NCBI RefSeq assembly: GCF_036010485.1
Contig: NZ_CP108568.1
Location: 2,378,001-2,442,000 of the forward strand
DNA length: 64,000 bases
Reading direction: 5' to 3'
Origin: Streptomyces sp. NBC_01198
GTDB taxonomy: Bacteria; Actinomycetota; Actinomycetes; Streptomycetales; Streptomycetaceae
Made by a program: the position numbers and the translations under genes. This document shows, piece after piece, positions 40,409-49,135 of the stretch. The notes under the pieces are model-generated. The model worked only from the letters and a program-made list of their open reading frames with translations. It was not told the DNA's origin and ran no database searches. Positions within the stretch are counted from its first letter, which is position 1, and every line of letters starts with the position of its first letter.

Positions 40409-43045
40409 GTGAGCCCCGAACCGACCCCCGCCAGCGGCGACCTCCCCGAGGCCGCGGCTCGCGGCTACGACGCCACCACGCCCCACCCTGCCGCCTCGGG
40501 CACCGCCCCCAGGCCGCCGATCCCCGCCGCGGCCCAGGGCCCGACGTCGCCGGCCCCGGAGACCGCCACCCGCACCAGCGGCGAATCTGCCCAAGAGGGC
40601 ACGTCCCAGGGCCGCGAGGCCTCCGCCCCCGGGAGCGCACCCCGTACCAGCGGCGCACCCGCCGCAGAGGACACGTCCCAGGGGCGCGGGGAACTGCGCG
40701 CCCAGCCCACCACCCGCCGGTGGTCCGGGGACGACCGCGACAGCCCCGCCCGGCCGGTGGCGACCCGCGCCACCGCGGGAGCCGAGCGCGCAGTTCCCCG
40801 CGCCCCTGAAAGTCCCCGGGAGCGCGAGGACACCCCCGCCACCGGGGGCACCCGGGAGCGCGAGGGTGCCCTCGATGCGGAGGACCGCCGGAGGCTGTTG
40901 GCCGGGGAGCACCACGACCCGCACGCGCTGCTCGGGGCGCACCCCGAGCGGAAGGGCGTGCGCGTACGGGCGCTGCGCCCGTACGCCCGCGCCGTCTCGC
41001 TCGTCGTCGGCGACGACCGCGTCGCCATGACCGACGAGGGCGACGGCCTGTTCTCCGCCCTGCTCCCGCAGGGCCCCGTGCCGGAGTACCGGCTGGCGGT
41101 GACGTACGAGAGCGGCGAGGTCGTCGTGGACGACCCGTACCGCTTCCTGCCGTCGCTCGGCGAGCTGGACCTCCACCTCATCGGCGAGGGCCGCCACGAG
41201 CAGCTCTGGAAGGCCCTCGGCTCCGAGCCGATGACGCACGCCGGTGTCACCGGCACCCGCTTCGCGGTGTGGGCGCCCAACGCCCGCGGCGTCCGGCTCG
41301 CCGCCGACTTCACCTTCTGGGACGGCACTTCGCTGCCGATGCGCTCGCTCGGATCCACCGGCGTGTGGGAGCTGTTCGTGCCGGGCGTCGGGCCGGGAAC
41401 GGCGTACAAGTACGACATCGCGCACCCGGACGGCTCGCACGGCATGAAGGCCGACCCGATGGCACGCGCCTCGGAGGTGCCGCCGGCCACCGCGTCGATC
41501 GTGACGGAGTCGGCGTACGCGTGGCGGGACACGGACTGGATGGCGCGCCGCGCGGACGTCCCGGTGCACCGCGCCCCCTTCTCGGTCTACGAGGTGCATC
41601 TGCCGTCCTGGCGGCCCGGCCTGACCTACCGCGAGCTGGCGGAGCAGCTGCCCGCCTACGTGGCGGACCTCGGCTTCACGCACGTGGAGTTGATGCCGGT
41701 CGCCGGCCACCCCTTCAGCGGTTCGTGGGGCTACCAGGTCACCTCCTACTACGCACCGATGCCGGGCCTCGGCTCGCCCGACGACTTCCGGCACCTGGTG
41801 GACGCGCTGCACCGCGCCGGCATCGGCGTGATCATGGACTGGGTGCCCGCGCACTTCCCGAAGGACGACTGGGCGCTGGCCCGGTTCGACGGTGAGCCGC
41901 TGTACGAGCCGGCCGACCCGCGCCGGGCCGAGCACCCGGACTGGGGCACGCTGGAGTTCGACTTCGGCCGGACCGAGGTGCGCAACTTCCTGGTCGCCAA
42001 CGCCGTCTACTGGTGCGAGGACTTCCACATCGACGGCCTGCGGGTGGACGCGGTCGCCTCGATGCTCTACCTGGACTACTCCCGCGAGGGCGGCGACTGG
42101 CTGCCCAACGTCCACGGCGGCCGGGAGAATCTGGACGCGGTGGCCTTCCTCCAGGAGATGAACGCCACCGTCTACCGCCGCTGCCCCGGCGTGATCACGA
42201 TCGCCGAGGAGTCCACCGCGTGGGACGGCGTGACCCGCGCCACCCACCATGTGGGCCACACCGGCTTCGGCGGCCTCGGCTTCGGCCTGAAGTGGAACAT
42301 GGGCTGGATGCACGACTCGCTCGGCTACATCGGCCACGAGCCGGTGCACCGCAAGTACCACCACAACGAGATGACGTTCTCGATGGTGTACGCGTACAGC
42401 GAGAACTACGTGCTGCCGATCTCGCACGACGAGGTCGTGCACGGCAAGGGCTCGCTGGTCGGCAAGGTGCCGGGCGACTGGTGGCAGCGGCGGGCGACCG
42501 TCCGCGCCTACCTGGGCTTCATGTGGTCCCACCCGGGCAAGCAACTGCTTTTCATGGGCCAGGAGTTCGCCCAGGGCTCGGAGTGGTCGCACGAGACCGG
42601 CCCGGACTGGTGGCTGGTGGACCCGGAGTACTCAGCGGCCGGCGACCACCGCGGGGTGCGCGACCTGGTGCGCGAGCTGAACACCGTCTACACGGCCACG
42701 CCCGCGCTGTGGCAGCGCGACACCGACCCCGGCGGCTTCGAGTGGATCGAGGGGGGCGCGGCGGAGGACAACGTCTTCGCCTTCCTGCGCTTCGACGCGG
42801 CCGGCGAACCGGTGCTGTGCGTCAGCAACTTCTCCCCCGTCGTCAGGGACGGCTACCGCCTCGGCTCCCCCGCCGCGGTGTGGACGCCGGTGCTCAACAC
42901 CGACGAGCTGCGCTTCGGCGGCAGCGGGGTGGCCCTTCCCGACCAGATCAAGACCGAGGCGTCGCCCTGGCACGGCCGCCCGCACAGCCTCACCCTGACG
43001 CTGCCGCCGCTGTCCACGGTGTGGCTGCGTCCCGACCACGGCTGA
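40409..43045 (+). CDS. glgB: 1,4-alpha-glucan branching enzyme GlgB with repeat-encoded N-terminus
   Basis: 878 aa from GTG 40409, which has GAGGAG 9 nt upstream; the in-frame ATG 40352 overlaps the mak stop (ATGA) but has no ribosome site. Residues 1-155 are low-complexity and partly encoded by a 24-codon duplication and a palindromic repeat. From about 160 the enzyme is normal: a first N-domain ([20 protein letters not shown]), a CBM48, and a GH13_9 barrel with Asp547 ([11 protein letters not shown]), Glu600 (TIAEESTAW) and [13 protein letters not shown]. No in-frame start exists between the repeat and the catalytic part. It introduces alpha-1,6 branches in glucan made by GlgE. Confidence 0.95.
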   Translation: MSPEPTPASGDLPEAAARGYDATTPHPAASGTAPRPPIPAAAQGPTSPAPETATRTSGESAQEGTSQGREASAPGSAPRTSGAPAAEDTSQGRGELRAQPTTRRWSGDDRDSPARPVATRATAGAERAVPRAPESPREREDTPATGGTREREGALDAEDRRRLLAGEHHDPHALLGAHPERKGVRVRALRPYARAVSLVVGDDRVAMTDEGDGLFSALLPQGPVPEYRLAVTYESGEVVVDDPYRFLPSLGELDLHLIGEGRHEQLWKALGSEPMTHAGVTGTRFAVWAPNARGVRLAADFTFWDGTSLPMRSLGSTGVWELFVPGVGPGTAYKYDIAHPDGSHGMKADPMARASEVPPATASIVTESAYAWRDTDWMARRADVPVHRAPFSVYEVHLPSWRPGLTYRELAEQLPAYVADLGFTHVELMPVAGHPFSGSWGYQVTSYYAPMPGLGSPDDFRHLVDALHRAGIGVIMDWVPAHFPKDDWALARFDGEPLYEPADPRRAEHPDWGTLEFDFGRTEVRNFLVANAVYWCEDFHIDGLRVDAVASMLYLDYSREGGDWLPNVHGGRENLDAVAFLQEMNATVYRRCPGVITIAEESTAWDGVTRATHHVGHTGFGGLGFGLKWNMGWMHDSLGYIGHEPVHRKYHHNEMTFSMVYAYSENYVLPISHDEVVHGKGSLVGKVPGDWWQRRATVRAYLGFMWSHPGKQLLFMGQEFAQGSEWSHETGPDWWLVDPEYSAAGDHRGVRDLVRELNTVYTATPALWQRDTDPGGFEWIEGGAAEDNVFAFLRFDAAGEPVLCVSNFSPVVRDGYRLGSPAAVWTPVLNTDELRFGGSGVALPDQIKTEASPWHGRPHSLTLTLPPLSTVWLRPDHG
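40571..40688 (+). repeat. two copies of a 46-bp repeat, 72 bp apart, within glgB
   Basis: Bases 40571-40616 recur at 40643-40688 with 38 of 46 identical. The 72-bp offset is 24 codons, so the protein shows [15 protein letters not shown] then [15 protein letters not shown]. The second copy ends inside the left arm of the palindromic element, so the two structures may share an origin. Confidence 0.7.
40679..40808 (+). repeat. complete 130-bp palindrome-ended element inside the glgB frame
   Basis: Bases 40679-40701 and 40786-40808 are perfect 23-bp inverted repeats enclosing 84 bp. The element is translated in frame (QGRGELRAQ … ERAVPRAPE). Truncated relatives lie at 5055-5160 and 7353-7412. 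No transposase is encoded. It behaves like a MITE- or REP-type mobile repeat. I recall GGGGAACTGCGCG / CGCGCAGTTCCCC as frequent intergenic sequence in Streptomyces. Confidence 0.8.
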
Positions 43046-43076
43046 CCGGCCCCCGGGGCGGGCCACCCGCGCAAGA

Positions 43077-43118
43077 GCCCGCCCCGGGAACCTCGGTGAG
43101 GAGGTCCCCGGGGCGGGC
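43077..43118. terminator. bidirectional terminator between glgB and the GlsB-like gene
   Basis: A perfect 12-bp stem (43077-43088 with 43107-43118) is extended inside by ACCTC/GAGGT. It lies 31 nt past the glgB stop and 33 nt past the end of the converging gene. Confidence 0.8.
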
Positions 43119-43150
43119 GGCAGCTGAGCGGACGGGCCGGCCTGGGTGGG

Positions 43151-43462
43151 TCAGCGGCGGGAACGACGGGACCGGGAGCGGGAGCGCGACCGGGACGGCG
43201 CCCGGGAGTCGCCGAAGAAGACGCGGTAGGCGATCAGCAGGACCAGCGAGCCGGCGATGGCCGCCAACCAGGTCTTGCCGTCGTAGAAGTGGTGCGGAAT
43301 CGGCTTGTCGAGCAGCTTGGCCGACAGCCAGCCGCCGAGCAGTGCGCCGATGAAGCCGATGACCGCGGTGCCGAACACGCCGCCGGGGTCACGCCCCGGC
43401 AGGATGACCTTGGCTACGGCGCCGGCGACAAGTCCCAGTACGATCCATCCGATGATGCCCAT
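43151..43462 (-). CDS. GlsB/YeaQ/YmgE-family stress membrane protein with Ser-Arg tail
   Basis: 103-aa protein. Three hydrophobic helices (IIGWIVLGLVAGAVAKVI, then GTAVIGFIGALLGGWLSAKL and WLAAIAGSLVLLIAYRVFFG) match the transglycosylase-associated/GlsB family of small envelope-stress proteins. The C-terminus RSRSRSRSRRSRR is an unusual Ser-Arg repeat after the last helix. It probably sits in the cytoplasmic membrane. The exact function is unknown in the family. Confidence 0.88.
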   Translation of the reverse strand: MGIIGWIVLGLVAGAVAKVILPGRDPGGVFGTAVIGFIGALLGGWLSAKLLDKPIPHHFYDGKTWLAAIAGSLVLLIAYRVFFGDSRAPSRSRSRSRSRRSRR

Positions 43463-43579
43463 GCCGGGCGTCTTCCCCTGACCTGTCGTGACATGCGTGG
43501 ACGGCAGCGGGTACCGGCGGGGCCCTCCGGTGCGGGGACCAGGCCGGCGAGCCGGGGACGGTGCCCCGCCCGTGCCGGG

Positions 43580-44605
43580 CTAGAAGACCGACTCGGCCTC
43601 CTCCATCCGGTCGTCGGGGACCGTCTTGAGGTAGGTGACGGCGTCGGCCAGCGGGACCATGTCGACGCGGGTGCCGTGCAGGGCGGTCATGTGGCCGAAG
43701 GCGCCCTTGTGGGCTGCCTCGACGGCGTGCCAGCCGAAGCGGGTGGCCAGCACGCGGTCGTAGGCGGTGGGGACGCCGCCGCGCTGGACGTGGCCGAGGA
43801 TGACCGGGCGGGCCTCCTTGCCGAGGCGGCGTTCCAGCTCGCGGGCCAGGGTGGTGCCGATGCCGTTGAAGCGCTCGTGGCCGAACTTGTCGATCTCGCC
43901 GACGCCGTAGTCCATCGTGTCCTTGGCCGGGTGGGCGCCCTCGGCGACGCAGATGACGGCGAACTTCTTGCCGCGGGAGAAGCGTTCGGTGACCATGCCG
44001 ACCAGGTCGGCCGGGTCGAAGGGGCGTTCCGGCACGCAGATGCCGTGGGCGCCGCCCGCCATGCCGGCCTCCAGCGCGATCCAGCCCGCGTGCCGGCCCA
44101 TCACCTCGACGACCATGACCCGCTGGTGGGACTCCGCGGTGGTCTTCAGGCGGTCGATCGCCTCGGTCGCCACCGTGACCGCGGTGTCGAAGCCGAAGGT
44201 GCGGTCGGTGCCGTTGATGTCGTTGTCGATCGTCTTGGGCACCCCGACCACCGGCATGCCGGCGTCGGACAGCATCCGGGCGGCGGTCAGCGTGCCCTCG
44301 CCGCCGATCGGGATGAGGACGTCGATGCCGTAGCGCGAGCAGAGGTCGTCGGCGTTGTCCGCCGCCTCGCGCAGCCGGTCGCGCTGCAGCCGGGCCGAGC
44401 CGAGGACGGTGCCGCCGCGGGCCAGGATGCCGCTGACGGAGTTGAGGTCGAGCGGGCGGAAGCGGCCTTCGAGCAGGCCGACGAATCCGTCCTCGAAGCC
44501 GATGACCTCGTCCGTGTGCCCGGTCAGGGCGCGGTGCACGACCGACCGGATGACGGCGTTGAGGCCGGGGCAGTCGCCGCCGGCGGTGAGGACTCCGATA
44601 CGCAT
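43580..44605 (-). CDS. pfkA: 6-phosphofructokinase
   Basis: 341-aa enzyme phosphorylating fructose-6-phosphate in glycolysis. LTAGGDCPGLNAVIR is the N-terminal phosphate loop, PIGGEGTL (99-106) the nucleotide site, and PKTIDNDI (123-130) the catalytic loop with Asp127. MGRHAGWIAL and HVQRGGVPTAYDRVLATRFG are also typical. Gly104 is the residue associated with ATP use, whereas Lys124 and the Glu in GGEG resemble the pyrophosphate-type or mixed group III enzymes of actinobacteria. ATP dependence is likely but not proven here. The start is ATG 44605. Confidence 0.95.
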   Translation of the reverse strand: MRIGVLTAGGDCPGLNAVIRSVVHRALTGHTDEVIGFEDGFVGLLEGRFRPLDLNSVSGILARGGTVLGSARLQRDRLREAADNADDLCSRYGIDVLIPIGGEGTLTAARMLSDAGMPVVGVPKTIDNDINGTDRTFGFDTAVTVATEAIDRLKTTAESHQRVMVVEVMGRHAGWIALEAGMAGGAHGICVPERPFDPADLVGMVTERFSRGKKFAVICVAEGAHPAKDTMDYGVGEIDKFGHERFNGIGTTLARELERRLGKEARPVILGHVQRGGVPTAYDRVLATRFGWHAVEAAHKGAFGHMTALHGTRVDMVPLADAVTYLKTVPDDRMEEAESVF

Positions 44606-44636
44606 GAGCGGGTGTCTCCAGGAAGCGGGAAGTGGG

Positions 44637-45635
44637 TCACGGGCTGCGCGGGATCAGCGTGCTGTCGGTGATCCGGCCGGCCACGTAGTCGTTCACATTG
44701 CGCAGCGTCGCCGCCACGATCTCCTCGACGGCGTCCACCGTGTAGTAGGCCTGGTGCGAGCTGATCAGCACGTTGGTGAAGGTCAGCAGCCTGGCCAGGA
44801 CGTCGTCGGTCATGATCTCCAGCGACTTGTCGTAGAAGAAGACCCCCGCCTCCTCCTCGTACACGTCCAGGCCCACTCCGCCGAGCCGTCCTTCACGGAG
44901 CGTCTCGACCAGGGCGGTGGAGTCGATCAGGGCGCCGCGGCTGGTGTTGACGAGGATCGCCTCGTCCTTCATCTCGCCCAGCCGCCTGCTGCCGACCAGA
45001 TGGTGGGTGGACGGCATCAGCGGCAGGTGCAGGGTGAGCAGGTCCGCCTCGCGGAAGAGCCTGTCCAGCTCGACATACTGCATGCCGAGCTCCTCGCACT
45101 CCGGGTTCGGCGTGATGTCCCAGCCGAGCAGCCGCATGCCGAAGCCGCGGGCGATCGCGGTGAAGGCGGTGCCGATCCGGCCGGTGCCGACGACGCCGGC
45201 GGTGCGGCCGTGGAAGTCCTCGCCGAGCAGGCCGTCGAGGCGGAAGTCGAAGTCGCGGGTACGGCTCGCGGCCCGGACGATCTTGCGGTTCAGGGCGAGC
45301 GCCAGGGTCCAGGCGAATTCGGCGACCGCGTACGGTGAGTAGGCGGCGACCCGGGCGACGGTCATGCCGAGCCGTTCTGCGTGGGCCAGGTCGATGTTGT
45401 TGTACCCGGTGGAGCGCTGGGCGATCAGCCGGGTGCCGCCCCGTACCAGCGCCTCCAGGACGGGTGCGTCCAGGACGCTGTTGACGCTGGTGGAGACCGC
45501 CTCGTAGCCGGCGGCCAGCGGCAGGGTGTCGGCGGTGAGGGTGGTTTCGAGGCAGCGGATGTCGTGCCGCCCGGCGAACGCGGCCTCCAGCAGGGGCCGC
45601 TCGTCGCGCTGCACTCCGGTGGCCAGGACGTCCAT
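44637..45635 (-). CDS. D-lactate dehydrogenase-like 2-hydroxyacid dehydrogenase
   Basis: 332-aa NAD-dependent enzyme. GVVGTGRIGTAFTAIARGFG is the NAD-binding loop. NTSRGALID (catalytic Arg), DVYEEE (Glu) and SSHQAYYTVDA (His) form the active site, and NRKIVRAASRTRDFDFRLDG is typical of D-lactate dehydrogenases. It reduces pyruvate or a related 2-oxoacid. The stop lies 31 bp from the pfkA start on the same strand, so the two are probably one transcript. Placement next to pta-ackA suits a fermentative or overflow node. The start is ATG 45635. Confidence 0.92.
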   Translation of the reverse strand: MDVLATGVQRDERPLLEAAFAGRHDIRCLETTLTADTLPLAAGYEAVSTSVNSVLDAPVLEALVRGGTRLIAQRSTGYNNIDLAHAERLGMTVARVAAYSPYAVAEFAWTLALALNRKIVRAASRTRDFDFRLDGLLGEDFHGRTAGVVGTGRIGTAFTAIARGFGMRLLGWDITPNPECEELGMQYVELDRLFREADLLTLHLPLMPSTHHLVGSRRLGEMKDEAILVNTSRGALIDSTALVETLREGRLGGVGLDVYEEEAGVFFYDKSLEIMTDDVLARLLTFTNVLISSHQAYYTVDAVEEIVAATLRNVNDYVAGRITDSTLIPRSP

Positions 45636-45830
45636 CGCACGGCCCTCCTCGCTCGTTCCCCCTCACCCTACGTGCACTGTGCGGCGATCCCCGGCAGCCC
45701 GCACCCGGGCGGCGCGCTACGGCCGCGGCGCCCCGGCGTGCCGGGCGGGGGACTCGGCGGGCGTGGCGCGGGCGGGCACGTTAGCGTCATGAGGTACATC
45801 GCGCAGGGGCTGAGGGATCGGAGTCATGGG

Positions 45831-47915
45831 GTGACGCGCAGCGTCTATGTCACGGGGATCGGCCGCGGCGACGGCCGGCAGGTGGTCGAGCTGGGGGTGA
45901 TGGAGCTGTTGACCCGGCAGGTGGACCGGGTCGGCATCTACCGGCCGCTGGTGCACGACACCCCCGACCGTATCTTCGAGCTGCTGCACAGCCGCTACCG
46001 GCTGGTCCAGGACCCGGCGACGGTGTTCGGCATGGGCTACGAGGAGGCCGCCGCGCTGCAGGCCGAGCAGGGTCAGGAGGCGTTGACGGCCCGGCTGGTC
46101 GAGGGCTATCTGCGGGTCGCGGAGGACTACGAGACCGTGCTGATCCTCGGCTCGGACTTCGCCGGCACCAACCTGCCGGCCGAGCTGGGGGTCAACGCCC
46201 GGCTGGCCAACGAGTGCGGCGCCTCGGTGCTGCCGGTGATAGGCGGCCGGGCGCAGAGCGCCGAGTCAGTGGTCGCCGAGGTGCGCAACGCCCACCACGC
46301 CTACACCAACCTGGGCTGCGACGTGATCGCGATGGTCGCCAACCGGGTGGACCCGGCCGAGGTCGCGGAGGCCGCGGAGCGGCTCGCCCGCACGCCCGAC
46401 GTCCCGGTCTACGTGCTGCCGGACGAGCCCGCGCTGGCCGCGCCGACGGTCGCGCAGATCGCCGAGACGCTGGGCGCGCAGGTGCTGCTCGGCGACGACG
46501 CCGGACTGTCCAGGGACGCGCTGGACTTCGTCCTGGGCGGGGCGATGCTGCCGACCTTCCTGCCGAACCTGACCCCGGGATGCATGGTGATCACGCCAGG
46601 CGACCGGGCCGATCTGATCGTCGGCGCGCTGGCCGCGCACTCGGCGGGCTCACCGCCGATCGCCGGGGTGCTGCTGACGCTGGACGAGAAGCCGGGCCAG
46701 GACATCCTGACGCTGGCGAACCGGCTGGCCCCCGGCACCCCGGTGCTCGCGGTCGCCACCGACTCCTTCACCACCTCCACCCGGCTGTTCACCCTGGACG
46801 GAAAGCTGGGCGCGGGCACCCCGCGCAAGGCGGAGACCGCGCTCGGGCTGTTCGAGACCCATGTCGACACCGCCGAGCTGACCGAGCGGCTGTCGGTGGC
46901 CCGCTCCTCCCGGGTCACCCCGATGATGTTCGAGCACGCGCTGCTGGAGCGGGCGCGGGCCGACAAGCGGCGGATCGTCCTGCCGGAGGGCACCGAGGAG
47001 CGCATCCTGCGGGCCACCGAGGTGCTGCTGCGCCGGGGCGTGTGCGAGCTCACACTGCTGGGCGAGGAGGACGCGGTACGCAAGAAGGCCGGCGACCTCG
47101 GCATCACGCTGGACGACCCGGGCCTGCAGGTGGTCGACCCGCAGACCTCGCCGCTTCGGGAACGGTTCGCCGAGCGGTACGCGGAGCTGCGGGCGCACCG
47201 CGGGGTCAGTTACGAGCTGGCCTACGACATGGTGGCCGACGTCTCCTACTTCGGCACGCTGATGGTCCAGGAGGGGCTGGCCGACGGCATGGTGTCGGGC
47301 GCCGTGCACTCCACGGCGGCGACCATCCGGCCGGCCTTCGAGATCATCAAGACCCGGCCGGGGGCGGCCATCGTCTCGTCGGTCTTCTTCATGTGCCTGG
47401 CCGACAAGGTGCTGGTCTACGGTGACTGCGCCGTCAACCCCGACCCGGACGCCGAGCAGCTGGCCGACATCGCGATCCAGGCGGCGGCCACCGCGTCCCG
47501 CTTCAACGTCGAGCCGCGGATCGCGATGCTGTCGTACTCCACCGGCACCTCCGGCAGCGGCGCCGACGTGGACAAGGTGCGGGCGGCCACCGAGCTGGTC
47601 CGGCGGCAGCGCCCCGAACTGCTGGTGGAGGGCCCGATCCAGTACGACGCCGCCGTGGCGCCGTCGGTCGCGGCCACCAAGATGCCCGGCTCAGCGGTCG
47701 CCGGGCAGGCGACGGTGCTGATCTTCCCGGACCTGAACACCGGCAACAACACCTACAAGGCCGTCCAGCGCTCGGCCGGCGCGGTCGCGGTCGGCCCGGT
47801 GCTGCAGGGCCTGCGCAAGCCGGTGAACGACCTGTCGCGGGGCGCCCTGGTCCAGGACATCGTCACGACGGTCGCGATCACCGCGATCCAGGCACAGCAG
47901 GGGGACGCGGAATGA
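45831..47915 (+). CDS. pta: phosphate acetyltransferase Pta (long form)
   Basis: 694 aa from GTG 45831 (the common family N-terminus TRSVYVTGIGRGDGRQVVEL); an ATG at 45789 would add 14 residues. The N-terminal half is the BioD-like plus DRTGG regulatory region (LILGSDFAGTNLPAELGVN). The C-terminal half (from about 375) is the PTA_PTB catalytic domain, with LPEGTEERILRA, GMVSGAVHSTAATIRPA and YSTGTSGSGADVDKVR. It converts acetyl-CoA and phosphate to acetyl phosphate. The stop overlaps the ackA start (ATGA), giving the classic operon. Confidence 0.95.
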   Translation: MTRSVYVTGIGRGDGRQVVELGVMELLTRQVDRVGIYRPLVHDTPDRIFELLHSRYRLVQDPATVFGMGYEEAAALQAEQGQEALTARLVEGYLRVAEDYETVLILGSDFAGTNLPAELGVNARLANECGASVLPVIGGRAQSAESVVAEVRNAHHAYTNLGCDVIAMVANRVDPAEVAEAAERLARTPDVPVYVLPDEPALAAPTVAQIAETLGAQVLLGDDAGLSRDALDFVLGGAMLPTFLPNLTPGCMVITPGDRADLIVGALAAHSAGSPPIAGVLLTLDEKPGQDILTLANRLAPGTPVLAVATDSFTTSTRLFTLDGKLGAGTPRKAETALGLFETHVDTAELTERLSVARSSRVTPMMFEHALLERARADKRRIVLPEGTEERILRATEVLLRRGVCELTLLGEEDAVRKKAGDLGITLDDPGLQVVDPQTSPLRERFAERYAELRAHRGVSYELAYDMVADVSYFGTLMVQEGLADGMVSGAVHSTAATIRPAFEIIKTRPGAAIVSSVFFMCLADKVLVYGDCAVNPDPDAEQLADIAIQAAATASRFNVEPRIAMLSYSTGTSGSGADVDKVRAATELVRRQRPELLVEGPIQYDAAVAPSVAATKMPGSAVAGQATVLIFPDLNTGNNTYKAVQRSAGAVAVGPVLQGLRKPVNDLSRGALVQDIVTTVAITAIQAQQGDAE

Positions 47916-49069
47916 GCGGCGCGACACGGGTGCTGGTGCTGAACTCCGGCTCGTCGTCGGTGAAGTACCAGCTGATCGACATGGCGGACGGGCAGCGGCT
48001 GGCCGCCGGGGTGGTGGAGCGGATCGGCGAGCCCGGCGGGGTCGCCGACCACGCGCGGGCGCTGCGCCAGGCGGCGGTGGACCTCAAGGCCCGCGGTCTG
48101 GGCCTGGACTCCCCCGAGCTGGCCGCGGTCGGCCACCGGGTGGTGCACGGCGGCACCCGCTTCACCGCGCCGACGCTGATCACCGACGAGGTGCTGGCCG
48201 GCATCGAGGACCTGGTGCCGCTGGCGCCGCTGCACAACCCGGCGAACATCACCGGGATCAAGGTCGCCCGCGAGCTGCGGCCCGACCTGCCACAGGTCGC
48301 GGTCTTCGACACCGCCTTCCACGCCACCCTCCCCGAGGCCGCGGCCCGCTACGCCATCGACCTGGCCACCGCCGACCGCTACGGCATCCGCCGCTACGGC
48401 TTCCACGGCACCTCGCACGCCTACGTCTCACGAGCCACGGCGGCGCTGCTCGGCAAGGAGCCGACCGAGGTCAACGTGATCGTGCTGCACCTGGGCAACG
48501 GCGCCTCGGCCTCCGCGGTGCGCGGCGGGGTGTGCGTGGACACCTCGATGGGCCTGACCCCGCTGGAGGGCCTGGTGATGGGCACCCGCTCGGGCGACCT
48601 GGACCCGGCGGTGGTCCTCCACCTGGAGCGGGTGGCCGGTATGAGCACCGACGAGGTCGACACCCTGCTGAACAAGAAGTCCGGGCTGCTCGGCCTGTGC
48701 GGTGACAACGACATGCGGGAGATCGGCCGCCGGATGGCCGCGGGCGACAGCGCCGCCCAGCTGGCCTTCGACGTGTACGTGCACCGGATCCGCCGCTACG
48801 TCGGGGCCTTCACGGCGGTGCTCGGCCGGGTCGACGCGATCACCTTCACCGCGGGTGTCGGCGAGAATTCGGCTGCCGTTCGCGAAGCGGCTTTGTCGGG
48901 TCTTAACAATCTGGGTGTCACCATGGATCCGCTGCGCAACGCCGTGCGCGGCACGGCGCCCCGCCTGGTGTCGGCCGACTCGTCGCGGATCGCCGTGGCC
49001 GTCGTCCCCACCGACGAGGAGCTGGAGATCGCCCGTGAGACGTACGCACTGGCGGAACAGGATGGCTGA
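47912..49069 (+). CDS. ackA: acetate kinase
   Basis: 385-aa ASKHA-fold kinase. LVLNSGSSSVKYQLID is the N-terminal phosphate loop, HRVVHGG and FDTAFHATLP contain catalytic residues, RRYGFHGTSHAYV the active-site histidine region, and HLGNGASASAVRGG plus FTAGVGENSA complete the pattern. It forms ATP from acetyl phosphate or the reverse. It is translationally coupled to pta by a 4-bp overlap. Codons around 48870-48925 (for example AAT, CTT, GTT) are less GC-biased than the rest of the gene. Confidence 0.96.
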   Translation: MSGATRVLVLNSGSSSVKYQLIDMADGQRLAAGVVERIGEPGGVADHARALRQAAVDLKARGLGLDSPELAAVGHRVVHGGTRFTAPTLITDEVLAGIEDLVPLAPLHNPANITGIKVARELRPDLPQVAVFDTAFHATLPEAAARYAIDLATADRYGIRRYGFHGTSHAYVSRATAALLGKEPTEVNVIVLHLGNGASASAVRGGVCVDTSMGLTPLEGLVMGTRSGDLDPAVVLHLERVAGMSTDEVDTLLNKKSGLLGLCGDNDMREIGRRMAAGDSAAQLAFDVYVHRIRRYVGAFTAVLGRVDAITFTAGVGENSAAVREAALSGLNNLGVTMDPLRNAVRGTAPRLVSADSSRIAVAVVPTDEELEIARETYALAEQDG

Positions 49070-49095
49070 CCGTCCCGCGGCCGCGCGAACCCCCA

Positions 49096-49135
49096 GGAAT
49101 ATTCCGCAGCGGAACAAACCGATAGGATAGCGCCC
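49096..49135 (+). promoter_or_regulatory. pyruvate kinase promoter with overlapping palindromes
   Basis: GGAATATTCC (49096-49105) overlaps TTCCGC-A-GCGGAA (49102-49114), both perfect. TAGGAT at 49123-49128 is a likely -10 whose start point would fall at or next to ATG 49136, implying a leaderless or very short leader mRNA. Confidence 0.4.

Noticed and set aside
40274..42592. Long open frame on the minus strand opposite glgB (and similar ones opposite glgP, IcmA and AIM24 genes)
   Set aside because: Composition is low-complexity Arg/Gly/Val/His typical of antisense frames in high-GC genes, with no domain motif, and the plus strand carries a clear enzyme.
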